From positions 26,145,831 through 26,209,830 of the forward strand of contig JAJEKV010000004.1 in NCBI GenBank assembly GCA_021234155.1: a stretch of DNA of 64,000 bases, in the 5' to 3' direction. This document shows, in pieces, positions 18,761 through 30,817 of this stretch. The notes under the pieces were generated by a model. It was not told where the DNA came from. It was given only the letters and a program-made list of their open reading frames with translations, and ran no database searches. The position numbers and the translations under genes were made by a program. Every line of letters starts with the position of its first letter. Within the stretch, counting starts at the first letter, position 1. This DNA comes from Isoetes taiwanensis (taxonomy: Eukaryota; Streptophyta; Lycopodiopsida; Isoetales; Isoetaceae).

Positions 18761-20004
18761 ATGCCCTTTCTATGTGAGGCACCTCGCCCTTTGAGTCCAA
18801 TATGAGCAAAACAAAAAAATAAAGGTCTGAACATCTCGCTTCCGGTTGGGGTTGTTTTACGTGTTGTTTGATTGGCTTTAAAAAGAAAAAAAAAGCAGGT
18901 CGAATGGATATATGAAGGCTGATGGCTCTGATCCGGGAGGAAGATGTTTTAATTAGAAAGCAGGGTCGATTATCTATAAGGAAGGCCGGAAATCACAGAT
19001 CAGATAAGCAGAAGACCTCTGCAAGCTTCCTCATTCTTCAATCCGGCTCCATCAAACCGGCCCTTGGCTGAAACCTTCTAGATCCGGCCAGTAGGAACTT
19101 CGAAGAAGACTTGGGATTCGAGATCAAGGCTTTTGTCTTTCTTGTCTTACGGTAGAAAATTGGAGTCAGCCTCTAACCTTGTCGGTTTTCCCTGTCTAAG
19201 CAGCGAAAAAGCACTGAAGGCAGAGAAAACGGCTCTAGAGAACCCTGCGAAATCACAGAAACGGCTCTTAACCACCCCGCCGAAGGCCGATCAAAACGCA
19301 AGGTTATTACTTACGGATCTTCGTCGATTCCCGCGGCGCCCATGACGACCACTTCCCTCAACGGCAACCATCGCGTGCCCACCACAATCTCTACACGGTT
19401 GCATGATTCAAAATTTTAACCGCGGAGACATGCATAAGGGCCATAGCCGCGTTGATGGCGAGGCGGGCCGAGCCCCTCCATCGAATCGCAAGAAAAAGGG
19501 AAGCTCCGCACGAACTCCAAGCCCCGCACGGAATTTCCAAGAAACCGTTCAAGAAATATCTCCCTAAGCCCTAAGCCGTTAAAAAAACCAGTGAGTATTC
19601 TTCCACGAGATCTTCTCGTGGATCCAAAACCCGTACCATCGCCGAGAAAGCGCCATAGCCCGACACTACACGAAACACCTCCCACAAGAATAAAGAATAG
19701 CACGTCAAAAAAATTTGAATTTTTACTGGAATATTTTGGATGGTGATTCCGTCGCATGGAATAACAGAGCGGTGATTCCGTCCGGTGGTATTTGGCAGAT
19801 GTGATTCCGCCGGAAGGTATAAAACGGACGGCCAGGATGGACCCTCTGAGGCATCGAATGGCTGGGATCCATCCCGAAGGTACACCGGCGTTGTCGCACG
19901 AAAACGGGCCTCCGAAGCGGATCCGTTCGGGAGGGTCTGTGATTCCGCGGGAGGAAATATCTTGCGATGGAATCACAATAACCGGGGTAAAAATATTTGC
20001 ACGC

Positions 20005-20014
20005 GTTGAATAAG
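20005..20014. repeat. Right target-site duplication GTTGAATAAG
   Basis: Exact partner of 17971-17980, directly outside the right inverted repeat. Confidence 0.8.
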
Positions 20015-20246
20015 CCCAAAGGTTACATGAAAATCGAATTCCCTAATAAAAGACCAAAGCCAAAACTGGATTGGCTTCTATTGTTCACGGAGTCCAAATG
20101 GCCTATTGCAATGAAAATATGTACTATTTCTTAACCAATGGAATTGTTGTCATCTTGTAACATGAGTAGTATTCTCCGATAGGATAGATCGCAACATAAG
20201 TGACTCTTTCTAGGTCTGTTTGTCTGATCCATTCATAACTGATCAA

Positions 20247-20300
20247 ATTTATCTAAATAAGATAAACGGGCACATTTATCTAAATAAGATAAACGGGCAC
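20247..20300. repeat. 27-bp perfect tandem duplication
   Basis: Two identical 27-bp units lie end to end. Each contains the near-palindrome TTTATCTAAATAAGATAAA. Confidence 0.9.
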
Positions 20301-20559
20301 AACGTTTAAAAGCAGAGGTAGCAAAGCTTCTACAAGAAGAGATATACCGCATAAATAGCATGCAAAAGGTATGCAGACAACAATCCTGGATAGACATTTG
20401 ATTTCTATCCTACAGCTGATATCCTAAGCAACTCGATTTCTACCCTAGATTTCCCTTTGATGCTAACCTACTTTCATGCAAAAATTTAGATAGATTGGTA
20501 TTTCAAATTTGATCTGTGGCTGCTAGATCCACTCCAAAAATTATTCTTTATTTTCTTTT

Positions 20560-20668
20560 GCTATCTCCTCTCTATTTTTCTCTACCTCTTTCTACTCTCC
20601 ATTTCTCCCTATCTCTACTATCCCTCCCTCCCTCCGTCCTCCCCCCTCCCCCCCTCTCTCTCTACTTT
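20560..20668. repeat. CT/CCCT-rich tract at the 5' junction of LINE L3
   Basis: A pyrimidine-rich degenerate microsatellite ending in CTCTCTCTCTA directly precedes the truncated LINE copy. Confidence 0.8.
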
Positions 20669-20679
20669 ATATGGAACAA

Positions 20680-21247
20680 GGTGAAGTAGAAAATGTGGAG
20701 CGTGGCCAAACTGAAAATGGAGGGCTATAGAAAGTGGATGAATTCTGCTTTAGATGAAATGCCTTACTTAAGGGAAACAGTCTCACTACACAAGCTAGGC
20801 CCACAATATGTAGGATGCATCTTAGTTTACACCATCTAGGCATTGAGGTGGGTCGATGGGAAACATACCACAAGAGCTTCGACTGTGCAAATTATATGAA
20901 CAGAACACTTTAGAGGATGAGAATCATGTTATCCTCTAATGCCCAACCTACCAAGATTTGAGAGGGCATTATGCGGTTCAGGCCAACACTATTTTGGAGT
21001 TTTTCAGCTTTCCTGCAAAGGTAAATGAAAATTTTCTATCAGATATTCTAGAATTGAGAACAATATGTGTGGGGGTACAAAGCACTTCAGGAGGATTATG
21101 AGTCATGTTTAGGCCAGTAGACTGGTACTCTTCCAACTGTGGAAGACACTGTATAAAACTTTTTGGTTGAAACTTTTTGCTTGTACAACACTACGTCTCA
21201 TGGACCTGACAGTCTAGTAGGCGAAAATAATCAAATCTCCCTTCCTG

Positions 21248-21250
<3 letters not shown>
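20680..21250 (+). mobile_element. LINE copy L3, 3' fragment
   Basis: Only the region encoding the C-terminal end of ORF2 and the 3' UTR remains. The words GTGGAGCGTGGCCAAACT, ATGCCTTACTTAAGGGAAAC and GAGGATGAGAATCATGTTAT match the end of L12 (46920-47450). The hairpin at 21193-21223 has lost one inner pair. The tail GCGAAAATAATCAAATC is the variant shared with L12, not the ATTTC tail. (CT)n follows at once. Confidence 0.85.

Positions 21251-21338
<88 letters not shown>
21251..21338. repeat. (CT)44 microsatellite
   Basis: An uninterrupted CT run after the 3' end of LINE L3. The long Glu/Arg and Ser/Leu open frames over it are meaningless. Confidence 0.98.
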
Positions 21339-21340
<2 letters not shown>

Positions 21341-21366
21341 CGTCGGCCACATGCTCCAAATTTCTT

Positions 21367-21424
21367 TTATCTCTCGTGCTATACGGCGAGAGATAATTTT
21401 TATACCGTATACCACGAGAGATAA
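21367..21424. repeat. Inverted repeat with 20-bp arms
   Basis: TTATCTCTCGTGCTATACGG and CCGTATACCACGAGAGATAA pair over 20 positions with one mismatch, around a loop that itself contains GAGAGATAA. A smaller copy (GAGAGAT-aata-ATCTCTC) follows at about 21428-21445. It resembles a miniature foldback element lying directly beside the CT tract. Confidence 0.75.
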
Positions 21425-21565
21425 TGAGAGATAATAATCTCTCGTCACTTAACAAGCCAGTTAGGGACAATAATAAAGCCTTTGTCGTATTTCTTTTTTC
21501 GGCATTACGGAAATTTCTTAGGTTCTCTCCTCCCCTGTTTCTTCACGAGTGCAAACGAGTGCAAA

Positions 21566-21745
21566 TGCAGGTAAGGCGGCCATGGCTGCCGCTTCTCAAA
21601 TTTCTTGGTTCTTGGCTGGTGCAGGTAAGGCGGCCATGGCTGCCGCTTCTCTAAAAATCATTGGTTCCAGATAATTGCAGGTTCTGGCTATGATAAGCTG
21701 CTATGGTTCCAGATAATCACAGGCGCAGGTAAGCGCCAGTCGAAT
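21566..21745. repeat. Direct repeats containing GCAGGTAAG words
   Basis: GCAGGTAAGGCGGCCATGGC occurs twice, 54-55 bp apart. Shorter relatives (TTCCAGATAATTGCAGGT, ACAGGCGCAGGTAAGCG and, at 22040, AATGGCAGGTGCAAGTAAAC) follow. Each resembles a splice donor context. Function unknown. Confidence 0.6.
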
Positions 21746-21763
21746 GATCAGTCAAACGGGCCG

Positions 21764-22051
21764 ATGCCGCCAGCAAAGGATCTATTTTTTCTTCCTCCAC
21801 AGGGTGTTCTTCAAAAGAGGGATCGAAATGCTCAGAGAAATGCAGAACCCATTAATTTGTTTGGAAAAACAAGCAGAGTTTTGTTTAAACTCAAGTGTTT
21901 GAAGGCGAGTTCTGCGAATTCGAAGCCCCCGGGCCGAGAAGATCAAGATCTGATTCAAAAAAAAATTGTGGGTCTTGCAATGGAATTCAAAAACATAGAA
22001 GCAGCAAAATACAATTTTCTCCTTCAAGAGCTCATTTCGTGTTCCAAATAA
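21764..22051 (+). CDS. Unrecognised 95-codon open frame
   Basis: Starts MPPAKDLFFLPPQGVLQKRD and ends ELISCSK. No domain is recognised, but composition (charged, few low-complexity runs) is more protein-like than the surroundings. It may be an exon of an unknown gene or a captured fragment. No splice partners could be placed. Confidence 0.2.
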   Translation: MPPAKDLFFLPPQGVLQKRDRNAQRNAEPINLFGKTSRVLFKLKCLKASSANSKPPGREDQDLIQKKIVGLAMEFKNIEAAKYNFLLQELISCSK

Positions 22052-22965
22052 TGGCAGGTGCAAGTAAACGACTTTGGCTGTTGTTGATAGAAATCATTGG
22101 GTCCAGAAATTGTCGGCTATTGCTTCTATGTTAGATTCTACTTTACACAAATCTCCAGTGTATATAGATTTTTTGTGCAAGTCCTCACGCCAAAATACGT
22201 TGTTCTCATATGCTCATATGTTTCACACAGATTTTTACACAGGGATTGAGCACCCATTCTCTGATCCGGTCTGTTCAAATCATGGTCTGTTCAAATCCGG
22301 ACTAACATACAAAAACTGCTCTGTTCTATTTACAGACCTACCGGAACATTTACAGGGTTTTTATTAGTTGAACAGGGTTTTGTTTCTAAGAATCTGGTTT
22401 TCGGCCTCATTTCAGCTGGATAAATCCAAAAACCTGTTTCAGTGTTATTGCAGAGCTAAACGGACTAACATACAGAAAACCGCTCTATTCCATTTACAGA
22501 CCTATCGGAACGTTTCAAATCATGCCTTAGATGAATCAAAAGAGTGTACAAAAAATTGCCCTGTTTTTTGTTCCGATTCAACCCCACTTTGCTACCAGAT
22601 GAATTTAGTTTTGCTTCTTAGTCAGGCAAATCATCCCATGTGCGGCTCTACTCTGTATTTACATAGAGTTTGCATCTATCCTATAAATTTTTGAAATTGA
22701 ATTTGCCACCGCAAAGTTTAGGGCCCAAGCTCTGTTACACCGGCTTCGGAGAAATTGATGGTTAAATTTTTACGGAAGAAATGACATTTTAGGAGGGTAC
22801 TCCCTAACTACAAAAGTGCAATGGAAAACCCTAATGGTACATTAGAGGCAAAATGTCTCTCGAGGTGAGAGTCAAGAAAACCCACTCTCACCCATCTCTC
22901 CCCTTCTCCCATCTCTCGTCTTGTCTCTCGTAACCTCTAAGTCCGCATGTGGCCAAGGCATCTGC
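22052..22965. other. Spacer, nothing recognised
   Basis: AT-rich sequence with scattered short frames. A hairpin GGTGAGAGT/ACTCTCACC at about 22865-22893 sits close to the next CT tract. Confidence 0.55.
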
Positions 22966-22967
22966 AT

Positions 22968-23008
22968 CTCTCTCTCTCTCTCCCCTCCCTCCCTCCCTCT
23001 CTCTCTCT
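22968..23008. repeat. CT/CCCT microsatellite at the 5' junction of LINE L4
   Basis: CT units, then CCCT units, then CT units run directly into the truncated LINE body. Confidence 0.9.
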
Positions 23009-23009
23009 C

Positions 23010-24280
23010 CCGTTCAAATAAGGCATGCGTAAGCATTTAGATCTTGCGGCACATTTACGTGAACAGAAAAGTATGAGGGTAAATATGTCAAAAACTAAGA
23101 TGATGGTATTTGGGACAAATAAAGTAGATCATCTTAAATTCCTCTATCATGGAGAACCTGTGGAAATTGTCACCTCATATAAGTATCTAGGGATACATGT
23201 GGACAAGGGGGCATAAATTTGGAACTCTTTGTTGAGCATAGAGTAAATGGAGGCACAAGCACTATATAGCATGCAGTAAAAAGTGGAAAAAAAAAAAGAA
23301 ATATGGGACTTTAGCTGAAGGCGTGCATTATATCGAGTGCTGGTCCAAGCAGTTTTGCTCTATGGGTGTGAAGTATGGGGGCGGGGATTATCAGTAGAAT
23401 CTGGAAAAAGGTTGAGAAAGTGCGAGAAGAAGTTCTTGAGAACGATTGGGTACTAAAGCTCAAACTCCATATGATATCTTTGCTTGTAGAGTGTGGCATG
23501 ATGCCACTAGAGGTCAAGCCCTATGCTTGCAGCTTACATATCTCTCTAAGTTGCTATTTGATATGCGGAAGATAGCTTACCAAGGCTAGCATTAGAAGAA
23601 ACAAGAGACAAGGGATGGTACTTTCGGTTATTAGGAATGGATGAGGAAGTGGGGATGGACATTCATGGTATACGTGAGAATAAGGGCAATCTAAGAGAGT
23701 GGGTGCATGAGCACCTCATTAGAAAAGCTGGAGAGTCCCGGAGACAAAAAACATTTCTATAGGCGGTATATAAATCCCACTCTCAAGAGGCCAAATATCT
23801 CAAAGGAAGGTGTGTCTTTTGGCCAGACGGATGATAAGCGGGGATCTTGGCTTAGCTCCTATAGGCTTGGGGTTGAAGTAGGGCGTTGGAGTAATATTCC
23901 CCATGAATTGAGATTTTGCAAAGTATGCAATATGGGAGAAGTAGAAGATGAATTACATGTCATCGTAAAGTGCCCGTCATACTTTCGGGGATTGAGATAA
24001 GTAATGGGTATCCATTCAAACTCTTTCTTTGGAATTCTTTGATATGCACGACATCACATTGGGAAATACTTGAAGGAAATATTGATATAGAGAGAACAGT
24101 TAATGAGTATTAAAGATTGTAATGTTATACATGATGAGAGATGGGAAGAGTCTAATGCATTCTTGTCAGAAGATGCATTAGAGGATATCTTTTATAACGT
24201 TGAATATGTACATTGATCGTCTCATAGACCTGGTGGTCTACAGACGTAATAAATACAACATTTCATTTCATTTCATTTCA
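23010..24280 (+). mobile_element. LINE copy L4, 5'-truncated after the RT active site
   Basis: Begins in the RT thumb region (MRKHLDLAAHLREQKSMRV) and continues through LLVECGM and the zinc knuckle CKVCNMGEVEDELHVIVKC. Many small indels break the frame. Hairpin 24218-24246, then ATTTC repeats and a short (CT)9. It is very similar to L9 (39089-40052), with matching indel-free blocks of dozens of bases, so the two are recent relatives. Confidence 0.92.
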
Positions 24281-24298
24281 TCTCTCTCTCTCTCTCTC
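24281..24298. repeat. (CT)9 between LINE L4 and the SINE
   Basis: A short CT tract that joins the LINE tail to the 5' end of the tRNA-like SINE. Confidence 0.95.
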
Positions 24299-24500
24299 AT
24301 TTAGTCTAGTGGTAACACATTAGGTCTAGCAACTATAGGTCTCGAGTTCGAGACCGCCCAGAATCGCACTCTGAACTGTTGGGTGTCAAAACCCACAGAC
24401 GCATGTAAAGTGGTTGGGGGCAGGGCCCAACCAAGCAATGTAGTGTGGTATGTGGTCACATGTCCAGTTGGATCTTTGCCCTAGTGGTGGCGTTAAAATA
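24299..24500 (+). mobile_element. tRNA-derived SINE
   Basis: An A box TAGTCTAGTGG at 24302-24312 fits the RNA polymerase III consensus exactly. A B box AGTTCGAGACC at 24345-24355 lies 43 bp further on, the usual tRNA spacing. About 145 bp of non-tRNA body follows and ends CCCTAGTGGTGGCGTTAAAATA, which resembles the second half of the LINE hairpin and its AATAATA tail. The element then passes into (TATC)n and (CT)n. It lies between two CT tracts in the same orientation as the LINEs, so it may use the LINE machinery. About 200 bp is a usual SINE length. Confidence 0.78.
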
Positions 24501-24511
24501 CTATCTATCTA

Positions 24512-24584
<73 letters not shown>
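24501..24584. repeat. (TATC)n then (CT)n after the SINE
   Basis: Four to five TATC units then about 33 CT units, ending exactly where LINE L5 begins. (TATC)n also follows the hairpin stub of LINE L8. Confidence 0.97.
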
Positions 24585-25111
<527 letters not shown>

Positions 25112-25691
25112 CTAATGAGGGCTTGTTGAGAGTAATGTGGGGGTTAAGCGAGGGCTGCCCATTATCACCTACGCTTTTTGGTCTTTTCATAGATCAATTA
25201 GAAGAGTGGATTAGCGACATGGCGGTGATGGCACGATGGTGAATGGGTATGTTCTTTTGCTTTTATTGTATCTTGATGATGTTGTGCTATTATCGAAGTG
25301 TAAGCGGGTTTACAAAGACATCACGGATGCTTTGGGTCATTTTGTGATCACGAAAAGCATGAAGGTAAATATGGCTAAGACCAAAATAGTAGTGTTTGGG
25401 GCTAATAAGGTAGACCATGTTAAAGTGTTGTATAAAAGGAGAATCATCATTTGAATTGGTGGAGAGCTATAAATATCTTGGTTTGGTTGTAGACAAAAGT
25501 CCAAACTGGAACTTGGCAAAATAGAGCAAAAGCGGATGGTGGGCTTAAAGCCCTTTATGCTATCTTGGCCCTTGAGTGTAGGAAAGCAGATATTTGGAAT
25601 TTTGATATGAAGAAACAGTTGTATATTGCTTTAGTGCAATCGGTTGTGTTGTATGGTTGTGAAGTTTGGGGGCCAGGATTGGCATTGGACA

Positions 25692-25694
25692 GAT
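25692..25694. repeat. Left 3-bp target duplication GAT
   Basis: Paired with GAT at 31367-31369. Removing one copy and the insert restores the LINE sequence GGACAGATGGAAG. Confidence 0.88.
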
Positions 25695-26000
25695 CACAAG
25701 GCACCCAAAAATAAAACCACTACGAGTTTTTTCATTGGTTATACATAGAAAACCGATGAAAATAACCAATGCATCTTTGTGGGTTGATATCATTAAAAAC
25801 ATTACGTGGCTAAAGTATGTGGTTTCTTTATATGCTTTATTAATGTGGTATTTTTACAAAGTAATTATCAACGATTCAGTTATGGTGTTCAATGATATGG
25901 TTTTCTAACATGTTTATTCGTTGTTGTTTAATATCGTGGTTCATGTGTATAGTTTCTTAATATATGGCGTTATACAATGTGGTTCTTAGAGTGCGAAATT
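25695..26000. repeat. Left subterminal TGGTTT repeats of the CACTA-like element
   Basis: Repeated ATGTGGTTTCTT, ATGTGGTATTTTT, ATATGGTTTTC, TCGTGGTTCATG and ATGTGGTTCTTAG words occur at irregular spacing. They mirror AACCAC words at 30820-31340 and are candidate transposase-binding repeats. Confidence 0.6.
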
Positions 26001-26062
26001 AGGGTGGCTAAGTATTGTGATAAATTTATATGGTTTGCATTGTGTTAACATTAAACCAGTTG

Positions 26063-26228
26063 CATATGGTTAATGGTCTAAATGGTTAATGGTCTAAAGC
26101 CTTCCCACTTTTATGCGTGCAAACCATATGGGGTTAAAGTGCAGCCATAAGGGTTGAAATGACTAAAGCCGCATATGTTTTATAGTCTAAAGCCTTCCCA
26201 TTTTTATGCATGCAAAGCATATAGGGTC
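26063..26228. repeat. Local duplication within the CACTA-like element
   Basis: GGTCTAAAGCCTTCCCACTT and its flank recur about 105 bp later as AGTCTAAAGCCTTCCCATTT, each followed by TTATGCRTGCAAA. Confidence 0.7.
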
Positions 26229-26865
26229 TTCACTAGAATGCATAATGTATTCAATGTTATAGATCACTAGTGCTTTATCTACCAAAGCATTCTAAGTTAA
26301 TTTATTAACACCGTATAATTCTATATGATAGCATGCAATGGTTCTCAGTGCAAGCATGTAGCGGTTTCTTGGGAATAGTCTCTATCATTGGTAATTAGGT
26401 AATTTTGCCAATGTCATAAAACCCAATACACCAATTGAAATTGCCATTACAAATGGTATTTTTCATAACAAAAATAAATAAAAGAAGCTCCAAGGATTCG
26501 AACCTTGGTTAAACCATTATCCCCATAAATATAAATAGCAAAATATCCCTAAAGAAGCCACTTCAGAAATCATTTTCAGCTTTGAATCCTCCCAACAATT
26601 TTCAAAAAACTATTCTATGTTACTTCAATTTGAAGCTTCAAAACTTAACAAGAAATCAAATTTGCAATCAAATTTGCATTTGCCACCAATTCATAAAACT
26701 CCAAATCCCATATGCATATACTGCTCCTGAGTGCTGCAACTCCAACGAAAATTCTAGTATAAAAGAAGCAAGGGCAAGAACAGGTACAAACAATGTCAAA
26801 CCGATGAAATCTGATCTCAGGGATAATGAACTGAAATGAATCAGGGCAGAAAATCTGCTACGCCT

Positions 26866-26985
26866 GAGCCCATTTATTGTGCCACGGCTTATTGACACAT
26901 ACAAACATCTATACACATAAATGGAAGAGCCCATTTATTGTTCCATGGCTTATTGACACACATACAAATAGCTATATCGACCTTA
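26866..26985. repeat. 61-bp tandem duplication within the CACTA-like element
   Basis: GAGCCCATTTATTG...CATGGCTTATTGACACA occurs twice in a row with few changes. Confidence 0.8.
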
Positions 26986-28357
26986 GCACAAAGGTCATGG
27001 CCAAAATAAATTTTTAACCTAACCTAGAATGCAGTCTCGATATTGTCCAGAAGAATTGAAAAAAGCAAGCTTTGTCTGCTCTGCCTGCTTGCTTGCATGT
27101 TGCAGGTCTTGAGTCTCAGGGGTATTTGCAGGGATATTTACTGAGCAGGTCAGCCTTCGATTGACTTAACCATGCAGGGGTAGAACCTAATACTTATAGA
27201 GATGCAACATTCTTGCAAGAGAGCTTTACGCAAGTCATTATACATCTAACTGCTTGGAGAGTTTGCATCCCATTTATCCCAGGATATGGATTCACAGAAG
27301 TTCTACCCGAAACAAAGGTTTACCCTGAGTTATCAAACAACTTTAAATGTACAACAATGAATCTAGCTAAGAAGCTACCACATACCTTCTAAGCACATGA
27401 ATATGTTTAGATAGGCACTATCCACACAAAATGATTATCTTTACATTCACATGCAAATGCAGCCAGCAGCATCTTTTCCTGCATTTGACAACAAAAAGGT
27501 GGCTAAAGATTGGTTGTATAATCTCATACAACGAAAATAGAACTGTTTTCAAAAGGCCTATGGCGCGAAATAACGTTATAAGGGTTAAAACGATTCTTAT
27601 CACTAAAGCTGAGCAACTCCTAGCTTATTTATATCCACCCATTCATGGCATATTCACTACATTCATGGCATATTCACAGCTCTCCAGAACCAAAACAAAA
27701 AATTGCTCAACCTAAAATAATAGGATCAACAAAACCCGCATCTGCAATACTATCAAGGAAATGGCTAATCCTTCAGAACCGTCAACACATAGATTACAAT
27801 ATCATACATCGGTATTTAAAACATGAATGCATCAGAGATGGAGAAGAGAAGTGGCATATCAAAAGACACCAAACAGTGGCATTGCCTTGTCATAAACTCT
27901 CTAAAAACATAGGCATAATCATCTCAACATCATCCTACTTGTTAAGCATTGTTACCAGGCCTGCAAGATGGTTGACGTTTAACTGCCCCTAACTGCCCCA
28001 TTGCAAACCAATCTGCTTTACTTTCTCATCCTGAAACGAATCAATACAGCTGTGAATCACATGATGAACAAATGCAAATGCCAGCATATCTTGTAAATAA
28101 AACATAAATATCATAAAAGCATACGTCGCATAAGACTATAAAAAATATAGAAAATCTGAGCCATCCTGTAGCATTTCATCCTGTAGCTCCATCTAGCATG
28201 TTGCTAAGTCAAATCAGCCTTATAACCACTTTGAAGAACAAATAAACTGGTTTTCTGAGTTAGCCACAAGCATGGAAGATGAAAAAAGGCATGCAAAGCT
28301 AAAGCTCAGCCCAGATACCTAAACTTTACAAACCTTACCAAGGGAGCGAGCGAGCAA

Positions 28358-28475
28358 GCAGAACAACCCACAGAACATATAAGTTCTAGAATAAGAACAA
28401 GAGCTTTTTCCTGCAGAACAACCCACAAAACATATAAGAAAGTTCCGAAATAAGAACAAGTGCTTTATAACAGGA
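28358..28475. repeat. 55-bp tandem duplication within the CACTA-like element
   Basis: GCAGAACAACCCACARAACA, AGTTC and AATAAGAACAAG words recur in the same order with a 55-bp offset. Confidence 0.8.
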
Positions 28476-28819
28476 GTACATTTTATAAAATCTACAAGAG
28501 ATGCATGCATCTACTGCACGATCTATTGGGATAAAATATCCCTTAATCTTTTATTGCATTAAAATAGAGCTATAAATGCTGATTGTTCTGCTCCTATCAC
28601 ATTTGCAGACAGCTATAAAATAGAACTACATGTATAGGTTCAATCTATGCTTACCGACTGAAATGTATCCTTTGGAAATGAGCAAAGATATATGCGACAT
28701 CATGAGTTCCATTAAAGCAGAGGTGGCCCAAACAGAAACATGAGAGATCTTGTAGCATCATTCCTTGAATCTGAGATGCATACAACAACAGTCGATTTCA
28801 TAAATATGATTATCAAACC

Positions 28820-29030
28820 TCAAAAAAATTCCATAGCTGGAGCTGTAGAACGGCGTCGCCATGGCGCCAAAACGACCTGGAATGGTCGGAACTGAGGCCA
28901 CCAGGGCCGATTTGGGTTCTTAGGCCTCAGAGAGGCCGGATTCAAGAAGGAAACGAAGGCTTCGATGCCCCTTGGAGCTGTTGGCCATGGCCTGTTAGGT
29001 CGAAGAGGAAGCCATACAAGAGAAAAATAC
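28820..29030. other. GC-rich island inside the CACTA-like element
   Basis: A 200-bp GC-rich patch in otherwise AT-rich DNA. It is open on the minus strand, with proline/tryptophan-rich translation. It could be a captured host-gene segment. The source is not recognised. Confidence 0.3.
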
Positions 29031-30817
29031 AGGAGCAATAAAAAGACTAGAAGCTAAGGTTAAGAAATATTTAACAACAATGTTAGGATAAGAATAACAT
29101 TAAAAGGAAATAGCAATCTTAGGGTTAAATTAAGAGACCATGGGATTAGACCTGCTGGCTAAGGTTCTGATGCCGGGCTAGACGTTGCTAGAGGATAGTA
29201 AATACTAAGCTAATATCCGCACCTTAAATTAAGTAACTTAATGTGAAGCCATGGCCGTTTTGTTAAAAAGAATATTAATATAAAACTTGAGTAACGGAAA
29301 TATAAAAAGGGAAACTTACTTTATATCTAACAATGTTGATAATGTAACGTGGAAGTTGTAATCTTTCTCTATGGGAGAAAGAGGCTGGAAAGCATAAATT
29401 TGCCAAGGTATGGCATTGGGCTGGGAATGGAACTGGGAGTACTTAATAGTTATAAACTAGACATGAATCTAGGGAAATCCATGACCCGAGCTTGTTAGTA
29501 TGGAACTAAGGGTAATATTTGGAAATGTTATGTGATTATGATTGTTATACATATTTATATCATTATACCCATATGAATGTATGTGATATGCTAATGTGGC
29601 ATGGGTATGGTATTTGTGATGCACATGTAAAAGATAATGCATAGGATTTGCATATGATCTATTTTAGCTTGCTATTGCCATCATACATGATAATGTCTAA
29701 GAAATATAGTTATGAGGACACATGGTCTTTAGTTTTAACGGAGGAGTTCAAAATGGCATTCCGTGTCCCATAGTTAAAGCAGAGCCACTGAAACAAACTA
29801 ATTATTTCCTAGCTATCTATTACCACTAAACTTGGAATGAATAAATAGGAATCACCCCTCTCAAAAAGAAGCCCAAAAGCCTCACAAAAAGACAAGGAAA
29901 ATTGCGACAACTCTGCTAAAATTCAGAAAACTTCATAAAGAAGCCGAAAGGCTTCATTACCAAAATAGTTCGCAAGGACTCTGTTCAAATTGAAAAGCCT
30001 AGCTCATCCATTCTCAATTCCGGCAAGCTTCGTGCTCCACTGCCTCAGCGTGTCGCACCCTACTCCTCAAGATGTCAGGTGTTGGCCAAAGCTAACTCTC
30101 GAACAAACCAACTATAGAAGGAAAAAACAAAAGAGCACTGAAAACTTACGCCAACTTGATGACATCAGCCTGAATTCAGAAGTTTCCATTAATCCCTAAA
30201 TTCCTCTCCCAATCTGATGGCATACCGGAGTAAAGTCAATGCTATGGTACATTGCCAGATCTTGTATCATGGGTTTGTTTCCCTTTTTAATCCATGGCAT
30301 GGCTATGCAGAGCTTCAAAATAACATGCAAATGCCCAAGGCATTTAAAAGGGGGAAAATGCATGGTTATGCAAGGAAGAGGCATCGTCACAAGGATAGCT
30401 GTAGTTGAAGCTATCTTCAGTCACTATAAAATTAAACAAAATCATCTCTAGAATAATTTCCATCTTTCAAATATCATTATATTAGAACATTTTCCTTCTT
30501 AATATAAATTTAAGCATGGGAAATTAATTAAATTGGTATTGAAAAAATGAAAGCCATATTATAAACCTTTGCTAGAAAATGTAACAAGTGTGAATGCAAA
30601 AACACGTATAGTTCTTGAAAATAACTATAGTATATGCTAAAGATGCAAAACAAATTAAAAAGACCAAACGATAATAAACTGCACAAAAGACACCTTTGTA
30701 TTTTTCACATGTACTAGTTTGCTTGATATTTAAGTAAAGTATAATGTCCTTCAAAAAATAGAAAATACAAAAGACCATATCTGTAATGCTTTCATAGCGG
30801 TTAATTATGACAATTGT

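Larger units (their letters stand above)
17981..20004. mobile_element. MULE-like non-autonomous element with subterminal GATTCC palindrome array
   Basis: The terminal inverted repeats run about 60 bp. The left end reads AAATATTTTTACCCTG then TTATTGTGATTCCATCGCAA. The right end, reverse-complemented, reads AAATATTTTTACCCCGG then the same TTATTGTGATTCC word. A perfect 10-bp direct repeat flanks the element. Next to the left end, 18126-18500 holds about a dozen copies of a 25-30 bp unit centred on GATTCCRCC..GGTGGAATC. A sparser set lies at 19735-19975 near the right end. The interior (18540-19560) has no transposase. It contains gene-like GC-rich stretches and a 65-70 bp internal duplication at 18625-18755, so it could be a Pack-MULE. 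It probably depends on a transposase supplied elsewhere. Confidence 0.8.

Noticed and set aside
18700-18800. A tRNA gene on the minus strand
   Set aside because: Only a B-box-like T arm is present. No A box or cloverleaf could be built, and the word is duplicated as part of a larger unit.
21191-21470. Long minus-strand Glu-Arg repeat proteins (also at 32220-32470, 40044-40457 and 44538-44816) and plus-strand Ser-Leu repeats
   Set aside because: They are translations of (CT)n microsatellites, with no independent coding evidence.
26480-26520. A tRNA or SINE from the minus-strand word GGTTCGAATCCTTGG
   Set aside because: A good B box, but no A box at the right distance upstream.
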